Of a DNA stretch of 64,000 bases, positions 1 to 7,429 are shown one piece after another. Source of the stretch: Amorphus sp040750475 (GTDB lineage Bacteria; Pseudomonadota; Alphaproteobacteria; Rhizobiales; Amorphaceae); the NCBI RefSeq assembly GCF_040750475.1, contig NZ_JABJVY010000017.1, positions 1 to 64,000 of the forward strand. Direction: 5' to 3'. Each line of letters opens with the position of its first letter. The stretch's first letter is position 1. A model generated the notes under the pieces. The model did not search any database. It had not been told where the DNA came from and saw only the letters and a list, made by a program, of their open reading frames with translations. Made by a program: the position numbers and the translations under genes.

Positions 1-63
1 AGGGCCAAACTCATCCTCGGTCGCGTCACGACAGACACGACCCGCGGAGTGACGGCCGCCTGA
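1..63 (+). CDS. 3' end of an unidentified gene (partial)
   Basis: A reading frame is open from the first base and ends with TGA at 61-63, giving about 20 residues that end in RGVTAA. Codon third positions are mostly G or C, as expected for coding DNA in this genome, and a stem-loop follows five bases after the stop. Too little is present to name the product. It could also be a chance open frame. Confidence 0.35.
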   Translation, partial: RAKLILGRVTTDTTRGVTAA

Positions 64-67
64 CCGC

Positions 68-95
68 GTCGGGAGGCCTCGCCACGCCTTCCGAC
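68..95 (+). terminator. stem-loop after partial upstream gene
   Basis: GTCGGGAGGC and GCCTTCCGAC pair over 10 bp (one G-T) around an 8-base loop, directly after the stop of the partial gene. There is no T-run, so an intrinsic terminator is only possible, not shown. Confidence 0.3.
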
Positions 96-227
96 GCTCA
101 AGCAAACCACAAATCAAACACACAAGCGGAGTGTGAGGGGAGGCCGAGCCAATAACGGCAGCAGAGGAGGGCGAGCACTCCGCACATCCGGCGCGTCTTT
201 CCGCACATATGGGCGTAAGCTCGCCCC

Positions 228-515
228 ATGGCCTTCACAGTCTATCTTCTAGCCAGCGGACCATCGGGCACCCTCTATGTCGGCATGACCGACGATCTTG
301 CGCGCCGTGTGCACGAGCACCGGGAGAAGCTGCGCCGCGGCTTCACCCGGACCTACGGTGTCACTCGGCTCGTCTGGTACGAGATGCACGACACTCGCGA
401 GGCGGCCTTCGCCCGCGAACGGCAGATCAAGAAATGGCGGCGGGCCTGGAAGATCGAGTTGATCCAGCGCATGAACCCGGAATGGACTGACCTCTACGAA
501 ACGCTTCAGAATTGA
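228..515 (+). CDS. GIY-YIG domain nuclease-family protein
   Basis: This 95-residue protein consists of a single GIY-YIG domain of the small YhbQ/UPF0213-like type. The N-terminal strand YLLASGPSGTLYVGMTDD carries the Y-x-L and Y-V-G elements that give the family its name. An Arg-rich helix (ARRVHEHR, about residues 25-32) follows, and then the FARERQIKKW segment typical of these short proteins. The family fold is that of a single-strand or structure-specific endonuclease, but most of these stand-alone small proteins have no assigned role. An overlapping frame starting at 209 was rejected because it shows no domain. The gene stands alone, followed by a REP-type repeat pair. Confidence 0.88.
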   Translation: MAFTVYLLASGPSGTLYVGMTDDLARRVHEHREKLRRGFTRTYGVTRLVWYEMHDTREAAFARERQIKKWRRAWKIELIQRMNPEWTDLYETLQN

Positions 516-681
516 ACCGGAGGGCATGGAGGCTCGCGGTTCATCTGCCGATCGTCCGTGGACGGTGATCATGCGGAGGGGGGTGCAGGTGCGCTCGGCT
601 TCCGTCCACTCTCCACTATGCCTGTTTGCGGGCGCCAGCCCAGAGTCCGCCGGAACAGGTACGTGTGGCGTAAGCCCCACC

Positions 682-838
682 CGCTCATTCCCGCGCAAGC
701 GGGAATCCATAGGGCCTCTCGGGGATCATCGGCCCGGCGGCTCGGAGAACGGTAATCCGGATCGGCCGAACGGACGTCTCGAGTGCTTTTGAGTGCCGCC
801 GCCTCATGATGGATTCCCGCTTTCGCGGGAATGAGCGG
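682..838. repeat. paired inverted REP element (REPIN-like)
   Basis: Two copies of a short palindrome built on ATTCCCGC-n-GCGGGAAT lie in opposite orientation, at about 682-710 and 809-838, and bound a 157-bp unit. The outer ends CGCTCATTCCCGC and GCGGGAATGAGCG are inverted repeats of each other. A second unit of almost the same size and design is at 50662-50820, but its interior is different. No coding potential is seen inside. This arrangement matches REP doublets (REPINs) mobilised in trans by RAYT transposases. No RAYT gene is in this window. Confidence 0.75.
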
Positions 839-953
839 AGTGTGTAGGCTCCACATTACATGCTGGTATGATAACCAGAAATAATAAATCTCGCTTCCCG
901 CTCTTAACACGGGACGCTAAAATTTCGCTGTAAGCCATGTTTTGGAGGCCGAC

Positions 954-1580
954 ATGATCGAAGGATTGTTGCTCTTGTTGATAACAATCGTTCTGTCGAT
1001 TGTCGGCGCTGCTGTTGCAAGTTCCCTCCAGCACAAGGCATGGGAGGTTCAAAACAGAAGGTCGATAGAAGATGCTCAGCTTGTTCGAGCTCAGGAACTT
1101 TCGGACAAAATAGTACATCTAGCTGATCGTAGGATCTACAGGGCTCGGCGCCTTTGCTGGAGCTTGGAGGGGAATAGCTCTATTAGCCGAGATCGCGCTT
1201 TAAATGATTATAGAGAATCTGTCTTTGAATGGAACGATAGTTTTGGTTATATTAGGGCGAATTTATTATCTCTCTACAATTTCGATTGTGTTACTAATTT
1301 CGAAGAAGAAATTCATGCTGAATTCCAGAGTATAGGGTCTCTGTTGGAGCGTGCTCTCCGTGGCAGGTGTGTGCCGAGTCCAGCCCTTCAGAGGCGTTTG
1401 GACGTTCTTTCTAGCAAGTCTTATAAATTCACTGCTCGTTTGAAAGGGCCTATAAGAGAGAGAAATCTTCCCCATTTTGAAGATTTGGATGCTATTGAAT
1501 ACGAGAATGCAGATCGATTGTCATCAGTATATCTTGTAAAGAGGCTTTACGGTATAAGTACGAAGCCTCGCCGCATATGA
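954..1580 (+). CDS. small membrane-anchored protein of unknown function
   Basis: This 208-residue protein has no recognised domain. Residues 3-22 (EGLLLLLITIVLSIVGAAVA) form one strong hydrophobic segment, so it is probably a single-pass inner-membrane protein with a cytoplasmic or periplasmic tail. The remainder is charged, predicted helical, and rich in Arg, Glu and Leu. ATG 954 was chosen over the TTG at 942 because GGAGG lies 5 bases upstream of it. Base composition is clearly more AT-rich than in flanking genes, and codons such as TTA, AGA and ATA are used freely, which suggests transfer. Its 3' end overlaps the 3' end of the convergent transglycosylase gene by 57 bp. The two genes form an islet between the GIY-YIG gene and uvrB and may work together. 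Confidence 0.7.
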   Translation: MIEGLLLLLITIVLSIVGAAVASSLQHKAWEVQNRRSIEDAQLVRAQELSDKIVHLADRRIYRARRLCWSLEGNSSISRDRALNDYRESVFEWNDSFGYIRANLLSLYNFDCVTNFEEEIHAEFQSIGSLLERALRGRCVPSPALQRRLDVLSSKSYKFTARLKGPIRERNLPHFEDLDAIEYENADRLSSVYLVKRLYGISTKPRRI

Positions 1581-2345
1581 GGCCCGCCGGCGCATCCGCT
1601 CGACCCATCGCGGTTCGATTTTTTCAAAGAGGGTGAATATTTCTTCCGTGGATCCGAAGGGTGGAGCTTTGGAAGCCCATACTTTATGTACAGGAATAAC
1701 AATTTTTTTTGGTATTGGGTATACTAATAGGCTAGCTATAAAGTCAGCTTGATCCTTTTGTAATTGGGCGGCCGGCTTGCCGAATAGCATTATCGAAGGG
1801 GCATCTATGCCGGTCAAACGGTAGCCTGTATATGCAATGGACAAATAGGTTCGAAGAATTGTGAATTTCCGCTTTCTATAGCTTACAGCGTTCGCGACAA
1901 TGCTCTCTCTTATTTTCCGAGAAATTGTCCTTCGGCGATCATCGAGCACGGTTCTAACCAACTGCTGCTCGATAGTGCTTATGCCTCCAACTCGACGAAA
2001 AGTGACGAGCTGGCGAACAACTCGTAGGCACGCACGGGGGAAATCCACTCCAGCGTGAACTAAAAATCGGCGATCTTCGAGTAGGAGAACGGACCACTCA
2101 ATTTCAGAGATATTGTCATGTTCAAATAGTGAGCACTTGATCGGATACGCAAATCGTTGGTTATCGATCTCTTCGATGACCGCGTCAGCGGACTTATTTA
2201 AAGCTATAAGAATGCTTTTGGGATGCGGGGGCCAAATAACTCTTCGAGATTTAAAAGTATATCTAGCAAGATCTGGGGCACTGAGGAGATATCTCGCGAT
2301 TCGCTGACGCGTTGCAGGTAACGTAAATTTATGACGCCAGCTCAT
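1524..2345 (-). CDS. stand-alone GT51 peptidoglycan transglycosylase domain protein
   Basis: The 273-residue protein matches the GT51 glycosyltransferase domain that polymerises lipid II into glycan strands. Visible motifs in order are LLEDRRFLVHAGVDF (the EDxxFxxH motif with the catalytic Glu), GGISTIEQQLVRT (the GxSTxxQQ motif), SRKIRE (the RKxxE motif with the second Glu), KFTILRTYLS, and AYTGYRLTGIDAPSIMLFGK. Unlike MtgA or class A PBPs it has no N-terminal transmembrane helix, no transpeptidase domain and no signal peptide. Its N- and C-termini are strongly basic. The gene is AT-rich against its neighbours and ends inside the convergent membrane-protein gene. Its membrane partner may be that 208-residue protein. 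The family call is firm, but the biological role is open. Confidence 0.8.
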   Translation of the reverse strand: MSWRHKFTLPATRQRIARYLLSAPDLARYTFKSRRVIWPPHPKSILIALNKSADAVIEEIDNQRFAYPIKCSLFEHDNISEIEWSVLLLEDRRFLVHAGVDFPRACLRVVRQLVTFRRVGGISTIEQQLVRTVLDDRRRTISRKIRESIVANAVSYRKRKFTILRTYLSIAYTGYRLTGIDAPSIMLFGKPAAQLQKDQADFIASLLVYPIPKKIVIPVHKVWASKAPPFGSTEEIFTLFEKIEPRWVERMRRRASYAARLRTYTVKPLYKIY

Positions 2346-2429
2346 CGGTCAGTTTTCTGTTCCATTGCCTTCGTAGCGTAGCATATCAGAGAATGCCCAC
2401 GTAGCAGTAGATGGCCCCTATCACTCCCC

Positions 2430-5123
2430 CTACCGCTCCCGCTTCGGCAACGGCCCCCTGCGCTTCGGCTTTTCGGTGCGTCCCACCGTCATCTCGTCCA
2501 GTGTGTTTTTGCGGGCGCGGGTCTTGGGCTCCCCGTCCGAGCCGCGGCTGCCTCCGCCTGAGCCACCCTTGCCGGAACCGGCCATGCCGGCGCTGGCGCC
2601 GCGGGAGGTCCTGGTTGTCCCGGGATCGTCGGCGTAGGCGAGGGCGGCGTCGTTCAGCCGCTTGATCTCGTCGCGGATGCGGGCGGCCTCCTCGAACTCG
2701 AGGTTGGCGGCGGCGTCGCGCATGCGCTTTTCCAGGTCCTCGACGGTGGCTTCCAGGTTGTGGCCGATGCGGGCGCCATCCTCGGCAAAGCCGGTGTCGA
2801 CGCGGACGTGGTCGCGCTCGTAGACCGACTCCAGAATGTCGCCGATGGAGCGCTTCACCGATTCCGGCGTGATGCCGTTTTCCGCGTTGTAGGCGAGCTG
2901 CTTTTCGCGCCGGCGCTCCGTCTCCGCCAGCGCCCGCTCCATGGAGCCGGTGGTGCGGTCGGCGTAGAGGATCACCTTGCCGTCGACGTTGCGCGCCGCG
3001 CGGCCGATGGTCTGGATCAGCGAGGTTTCGGAGCGCAGGAAGCCCTCCTTGTCGGCGTCCAGGATGGCGACCAGCCCGCACTCGGGGATGTCGAGGCCCT
3101 CGCGCAAGAGGTTGATGCCGATCAGCACGTCGAAGGCGCCGAGGCGGAGATCGCGGATGATCTCGATGCGCTCCAGCGTGTCGATGTCGGAGTGCATGTA
3201 GCGCACCCGCACGCCCTGCTCGTGGAGATATTCCGTCAGGTCCTCCGCCATCCGCTTGGTGAGCACCGTCACCAGCGAGCGGTAGCCGGCCTGGGCGACG
3301 GCGCGGACCTCGCCGAGCAGGTCGTCGACCTGGTGGCGCGCGGCGCGGATCTCCACCGGCGGGTCGACCAGCCCGGTGGGGCGGATCACCTGCTCCACGA
3401 ACACGCCGCCGGCCTCCTCCATCTCCCAGGAGCCGGGGGTGGCGGAGACGGCGACCGACTGCGGCCGCATGGCATCCCATTCCTCGAAGCGCAGCGGCCG
3501 GTTGTCCATGCACGACGGCAGGCGGAAGCCGAACTCCGCCAGCGTCGCCTTGCGGCGGAAGTCGCCCCGGTACATGCCGCCGATCTGCGGGATGGTGACG
3601 TGGCTCTCGTCGACGAACACGAGCGCGTTGTCGGGCAGATACTCAAACAGCGTCGGCGGCGGCTCGCCCGGCTGGCGGCCGGTGAGGTAGCGCGAATAGT
3701 TCTCGATGCCGGGGCAGGAGCCGGTCGCCTCCATCATCTCCAGGTCGAAGCGGGTGCGCTGCTCCAGCCGCTGCGCCTCCAGGAGGCGGCCGGCGTCGTT
3801 GAGCTCGGCCAGGCGGGCGCGCAGCTCCGCCTTGATGGCCTTGGTCGCCTGGTTCAGCGTTGGCTTGGGCGTGACGTAGTGGGAGTTGGCGTAGACCTTC
3901 ACGAACTCCAGCTCGTCGGTCTTGTGGCCGGTGAGCGGGTCGAACTCGGTGATCGATTCCACTTCGTCGCCGAACAGCGAGACGCGCCAGCCGCGGTCCT
4001 CGTAGTGGGCGGGGAAGATCTCGATGGTGTCGCCGCGCACCCGGAAGGTGCCGCGGATGAAGTTGATGTCGGCGCGCTTGTATTGCAGCGCGACCAGGTC
4101 GGCCAGAAGCTGGCGCTGGTCCAGCCGGTCGCCGACCTGGATGGAAAAGGTCATGGCCGTGTAGGTTTCGACCGAGCCGATACCGTAGATGCAGGACACC
4201 GAGGCGACGATGACGACGTCGTCGCGCTCCAGGAGGGCGCGGGTGGCGGAGTGACGCATCCGGTCGATCTGCTCGTTGATCGACGATTCCTTCTCGATAT
4301 AGGTGTCGGTGCGCGGTACGTACGCCTCCGGCTGATAGTAGTCGTAGTAGGAGACGAAATACTCCACCGCATTGTCCGGAAAGAAGCTCTTGAACTCGCC
4401 GTAGAGCTGCGCCGCCAGCGTCTTGTTGGGGGCGAGGATGAGCGCTGGGCGCTGGGTCGCCTCGATCACCTTGGCCATGGTGTAGGTCTTGCCGGAGCCG
4501 GTGACGCCGAGCAGCACCTGCATGCGCTCGTGCTCGCCCACGCCCTCCACCAGCTCCTTGATGGCGGTGGGCTGGTCGCCCTTGGGCTCGTATTCCGACT
4601 TGATGACGAGCGGGACGCCGCCCTCCGACTTCTCCGGCCGGTGCGGGCGATGCGGGGTCCAGGTGCCGTCCTTGAATTCGGGCCGTCCGGTCTGGATCAG
4701 CTCTTCCAGGGCGGCGACGGTCTTGGTGACGGCCGATTCCGGCAGCGCCTCGGCATCTTCCAGGCCGATATCGAGGCCCGCGACGGGGTTGAGGCCACCG
4801 GCGGCACGCTCCTTGGCCGTCGCCTTGCCGCCCATGGAGGTGCCGCGGGCGGTCTTGGTGGCGCCGTCGGATTTCTTTGAACGGCCACCGGATTTCGGTT
4901 TGGCCGGCTTCGGGGTGGCCGGCTTAGCGGTGTCGGCTTCCTGGTCGGTCAACTCCTCGATCCGGCGGGCCCAGTCGCCGACCGGGCCGGAAAAGGCCTC
5001 GCCGGTATCGAACGACGCCTGCGGCGCCTCTTCGAAGCCGGAGGTGTCTTGAGCCGCGGAACCGGCCGTCTTGTGGCCGGATCCGGAGCGCTTGCGGGAG
5101 GGGGAGGGGGAGCCGGAGGTCAT
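2430..5123 (-). CDS. uvrB: excinuclease ABC subunit B
   Basis: UvrB is the damage-verifying helicase-like subunit of UvrABC nucleotide excision repair. The 897-residue product has the Walker A loop GVTGSGKT at about 206-213, the beta-hairpin region rich in Tyr (VEYFVSYYDYYQPEAYVP) that clamps the non-damaged strand, VFVDESHVT (DE box), SATPG, the GINLLREGLD and QTIGRAARN helicase motifs, and a C-terminal UVR domain (LEKRMRDAAANLEFEEAARI) that contacts UvrC. It is longer than E. coli UvrB because of about 165 extra Lys/Ser/Pro-rich residues at the N-terminus and a Gly/Arg-rich tail, as in other Rhizobiales. ATG 5123 was taken as start. The open frame runs further upstream but overlaps the preceding gene. 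The 47-bp gap to that gene suggests a shared transcript. Confidence 0.97.
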   Translation of the reverse strand: MTSGSPSPSRKRSGSGHKTAGSAAQDTSGFEEAPQASFDTGEAFSGPVGDWARRIEELTDQEADTAKPATPKPAKPKSGGRSKKSDGATKTARGTSMGGKATAKERAAGGLNPVAGLDIGLEDAEALPESAVTKTVAALEELIQTGRPEFKDGTWTPHRPHRPEKSEGGVPLVIKSEYEPKGDQPTAIKELVEGVGEHERMQVLLGVTGSGKTYTMAKVIEATQRPALILAPNKTLAAQLYGEFKSFFPDNAVEYFVSYYDYYQPEAYVPRTDTYIEKESSINEQIDRMRHSATRALLERDDVVIVASVSCIYGIGSVETYTAMTFSIQVGDRLDQRQLLADLVALQYKRADINFIRGTFRVRGDTIEIFPAHYEDRGWRVSLFGDEVESITEFDPLTGHKTDELEFVKVYANSHYVTPKPTLNQATKAIKAELRARLAELNDAGRLLEAQRLEQRTRFDLEMMEATGSCPGIENYSRYLTGRQPGEPPPTLFEYLPDNALVFVDESHVTIPQIGGMYRGDFRRKATLAEFGFRLPSCMDNRPLRFEEWDAMRPQSVAVSATPGSWEMEEAGGVFVEQVIRPTGLVDPPVEIRAARHQVDDLLGEVRAVAQAGYRSLVTVLTKRMAEDLTEYLHEQGVRVRYMHSDIDTLERIEIIRDLRLGAFDVLIGINLLREGLDIPECGLVAILDADKEGFLRSETSLIQTIGRAARNVDGKVILYADRTTGSMERALAETERRREKQLAYNAENGITPESVKRSIGDILESVYERDHVRVDTGFAEDGARIGHNLEATVEDLEKRMRDAAANLEFEEAARIRDEIKRLNDAALAYADDPGTTRTSRGASAGMAGSGKGGSGGGSRGSDGEPKTRARKNTLDEMTVGRTEKPKRRGPLPKRER

Positions 5124-5170
5124 GAGACCAAATATAGAACGGACGGCCCCGCCGTGAAAGGGATCGGCTG

Positions 5171-6175
5171 CTACTGCCGACCCGACACGTTCGGTGGTTC
5201 GCCCTGGATCTGCAGTCCGCAGGCCTCGACGATCTGGTCGATCCGGTCCTGGTCCTGTGGCCGAAGCGTCTGGTTGACGGTGCGCTGCCACAGCCCAGCT
5301 TCCTCGATGTCGTCGGCGGCGCAGACGCAGATCGAGCGGCAGGAGGTGCGGTTGCCGAGCAGGGGCGTGCAGCGGTCCACGCAGGCGGCGACGAAGGTGG
5401 CGCGCTCCTGGTCCGTTGCCGCGCGCTGGCTCGGCACGCCGAGCGCGACGAGCCCGACAAGGCCGAACAGGATCGGCTGATGGGCGAGGTAGATCCACAG
5501 CGACTGGCGGCCCGACCAGGCGATCATTCGGGTGGCGCCATCGCGGGCGCGGAAGCGGCTCCAGGCTTCGCGTGGCCGTACGGCAAGCGCGATGCGGGCG
5601 ACCGCCACGCCGGCGAAGGTGCAGCCGACCCAGGGGAAGATCGGTTCGTAGTCGTTGGCCGGCGGCGGGGGTAGCGAGCCGAGCCCGACCCAGGCGAGCC
5701 AAGGTGCGTCGAAGACGTCGAACTGGACGACAAAGGGCAGCGCGAAGAACAGGGCGGAAAGCGCGATCGGCACGATCAGAGGCGCACGGACCGACGGCAG
5801 CGCGATCAGGCTGGCCGCCGCGATGCAGTGCAGGATGCCGAAATAGATCCAGGCGTCCGGGAAGGTGAGGTAGGTCGCCACCGAGACCAGGGCGGCGGCC
5901 ACGACCAGCACCGCCAACCGGGTGAAGAAGGGGCTCCAGCGGATCCCTTTGCGGTGGGCCAGCTCCAGGCTCACGCCGACGAGAAACAGGAAGCTGCCGG
6001 CAATCAGCCTGGCGAACCAGCGCCAGCCGGGATCGCTGTCCACGTCCCAGGGAACGAAGCCGTAGAAGCTCAGATCCCAGGAGAAATGATAGACGACCAT
6101 CGCCGCAATGGCGATGCCGCGCAGAATGTCGACAAGGTCGATACGGCTCGGGCGGGAGGCGGGCGAAAGCTCCAT
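5171..6175 (-). CDS. DUF1624 / heparan-alpha-glucosaminide N-acetyltransferase-like membrane protein
   Basis: The 334-residue integral membrane protein begins with the family signature LVDILRGIAIAAMVVYHFSWDL and contains about seven to eight hydrophobic segments, ending with the WSGRQSLWIYLAHQPILFG segment common to YeiB/OpgC/HGSNAT-like acyltransferases. The C-terminal 90 residues after the last membrane segment are soluble and Cys-containing (ACVDRC...CRSICVCA). By family it would move an acyl group across the inner membrane onto a sugar or glycan, but the substrate is unknown. ATG 6175 is preferred; the longer frame upstream runs into the 94-bp direct repeats. It is probably transcribed with uvrB. 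Confidence 0.85.
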   Translation of the reverse strand: MELSPASRPSRIDLVDILRGIAIAAMVVYHFSWDLSFYGFVPWDVDSDPGWRWFARLIAGSFLFLVGVSLELAHRKGIRWSPFFTRLAVLVVAAALVSVATYLTFPDAWIYFGILHCIAAASLIALPSVRAPLIVPIALSALFFALPFVVQFDVFDAPWLAWVGLGSLPPPPANDYEPIFPWVGCTFAGVAVARIALAVRPREAWSRFRARDGATRMIAWSGRQSLWIYLAHQPILFGLVGLVALGVPSQRAATDQERATFVAACVDRCTPLLGNRTSCRSICVCAADDIEEAGLWQRTVNQTLRPQDQDRIDQIVEACGLQIQGEPPNVSGRQ

Positions 6176-6233
6176 GGCCGCCCTGATACGCTTCAACTTG
6201 GGCAGCGTCCAGGCGGTGATAGGGTCCGTTTGT

Positions 6234-6327
6234 CCGGAGCCGGTTCGCGAAGCGAATTCGGCGTGAGGGGGATTTTTTCTACGCAATTCCGGACGGAAAA
6301 CCGGATCCCACTTTTCCTGGAATTGCT
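6234..6327. repeat. 94-bp direct repeat, copy 1
   Basis: This segment is repeated without visible difference at 6371-6464, with 43 bp between copies. It starts with CCGGAGCCGGTTCGCGAAGC and includes one copy of the 44-bp palindrome family (6283-6326, ends GCAATTCC and GGAATTGC). It lies in the leader of the DUF1624 gene. Confidence 0.9.
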
Positions 6328-6370
6328 GACCCACCAGCGCGCGACTGCGCGCCGGCCGGGGGCCGCCCAC

Positions 6371-6464
6371 CCGGAGCCGGTTCGCGAAGCGAATTCGGCG
6401 TGAGGGGGATTTTTTCTACGCAATTCCGGACGGAAAACCGGATCCCACTTTTCCTGGAATTGCT
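6371..6464. repeat. 94-bp direct repeat, copy 2
   Basis: This is the second copy of the 94-bp unit. The 44-bp palindrome core is at 6420-6463. The unit's last base is the final base of the lysR stop codon (TAA, read right to left), so the duplication abuts the gene exactly. Confidence 0.9.
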
Positions 6465-7354
6465 TAGTACGTCCAGGCTTCGGCCTTGGCGACCAGGAAA
6501 TCGCGGAAGGCGCGCACGCGAGCCGTGGTCTTCAGTTCCGCCGGATAGACGAAATAGCTTTGGTAGCTCGGAAGCGTTTCTTCCGGCAGCACGCGGACCA
6601 GCCCGGAATCCGGCTCGATCAGATAGTCGGGCAGGAGCGCGATCCCGACCCCACGCTGGACGGCGCGCTTGATCGCCATGACGTGATTGACTTTGAGCAC
6701 CGGCTTGCGCGGTTGGTCGACCGGACGTCCGGCGGTTTCGAGCCAGTTCATTTCGCGTAGATAGGTGGGGCCGGTTTCGCCGAAGGTGACGATGCGGTGG
6801 TCGTCCATGTCCTCCAGGCTCTCCGGGCTGCCGAACCGCTTCAGGTAGGTCGGCGAGGCGTAGATGTGGAAGTGGACGGTGAACAGGCGACGCTGGATCA
6901 GGTCCGGCTGGACCGGCTGGCGCAGGCGGATGGCCACGTCCGCTTCGCGCATGTTCAGGTTCAACTCGTCATTGTCCAGGATCAGGTGGAGCTGCACCTC
7001 CGGATAGAGGTCGACGAACTCGTTGATGCGCGAGGTCAACCAGGAGGCCCCGAGCCCGACCGTGGTGGTCACGCGCAAGGTGCCTGTCGGCAGGTCGCGG
7101 GAATCGGTTAGCCGCGCCTGAACCGCGTCGAGCTTCATGACCACCTCGCGGGCGGTACGGAACAGGTGCTCGCCCTGTTCCGTCAGCACCAGACCGCGTG
7201 CATGGCGGTGGAACAGGGGCACGCCGAGCTCCTGTTCCAGGGCTGAGACCTGCCGGCTGACGGCCGACTGGCTCATGTTGAGCGCTTCGCCCGCATGGGT
7301 GAAGCTGCCGGCCTGCGCGGCGGCGTGGAAGACCTTGAGCTTGTCCCAGTCCAT
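6464..7354 (-). CDS. lsrB: LysR-family regulator, LsrB/VtlR type
   Basis: The 296-residue protein is a typical LysR regulator. A winged helix-turn-helix occupies about residues 1-60 (MDWDKLKVFHAAAQAGSFTH, then SQSAVSRQVSALEQELGVPL), and an effector-binding domain fills the rest. The opening MDWDKLK and the position directly downstream of trxB match the LsrB (Sinorhizobium, Agrobacterium) and VtlR (Brucella) group, which control surface polysaccharide, redox and small-RNA genes. No cysteine is visible anywhere in this protein, although redox-active cysteines are reported for LsrB, so thiol sensing is not expected here. The 75-bp gap to trxB on the same strand suggests one transcript. The assignment to LsrB rather than a generic LysR rests on the N-terminus and context. 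Confidence 0.88.
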   Translation of the reverse strand: MDWDKLKVFHAAAQAGSFTHAGEALNMSQSAVSRQVSALEQELGVPLFHRHARGLVLTEQGEHLFRTAREVVMKLDAVQARLTDSRDLPTGTLRVTTTVGLGASWLTSRINEFVDLYPEVQLHLILDNDELNLNMREADVAIRLRQPVQPDLIQRRLFTVHFHIYASPTYLKRFGSPESLEDMDDHRIVTFGETGPTYLREMNWLETAGRPVDQPRKPVLKVNHVMAIKRAVQRGVGIALLPDYLIEPDSGLVRVLPEETLPSYQSYFVYPAELKTTARVRAFRDFLVAKAEAWTY

Positions 7355-7429
7355 CGGCCCCGTCGGACGCCGGTTCCCCGCGGCGTTCGTCCCTGTTCGG
7401 TTGTTTTGTTATCGAGCGGGAAGCGCTTT

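Noticed and set aside
2386..3513. 375-residue minus-strand frame overlapping the uvrB 3' half
   Set aside because: It is the out-of-frame shadow of uvrB: Arg/Gly/Pro-rich, with no recognisable domain.
2760..4880. 706-residue open frame opposite uvrB
   Set aside because: It mirrors the uvrB coding strand, has no domain or ribosome site, and arises from GC-rich codon bias. The same applies to long frames opposite trxB (7856-9511), the flavoenzyme (31716-33536), iorA (45601-47514) and iorB (47667-49223).
5171..6370. Longer start of the DUF1624 gene through the repeat
   Set aside because: The added N-terminal residues come from the 94-bp repeat and do not resemble the family. ATG 6175 gives a normal start.
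6234..6464. 94-bp repeats as ends of an insertion sequence
   Set aside because: They are direct, only 43 bp apart, and enclose no transposase gene.
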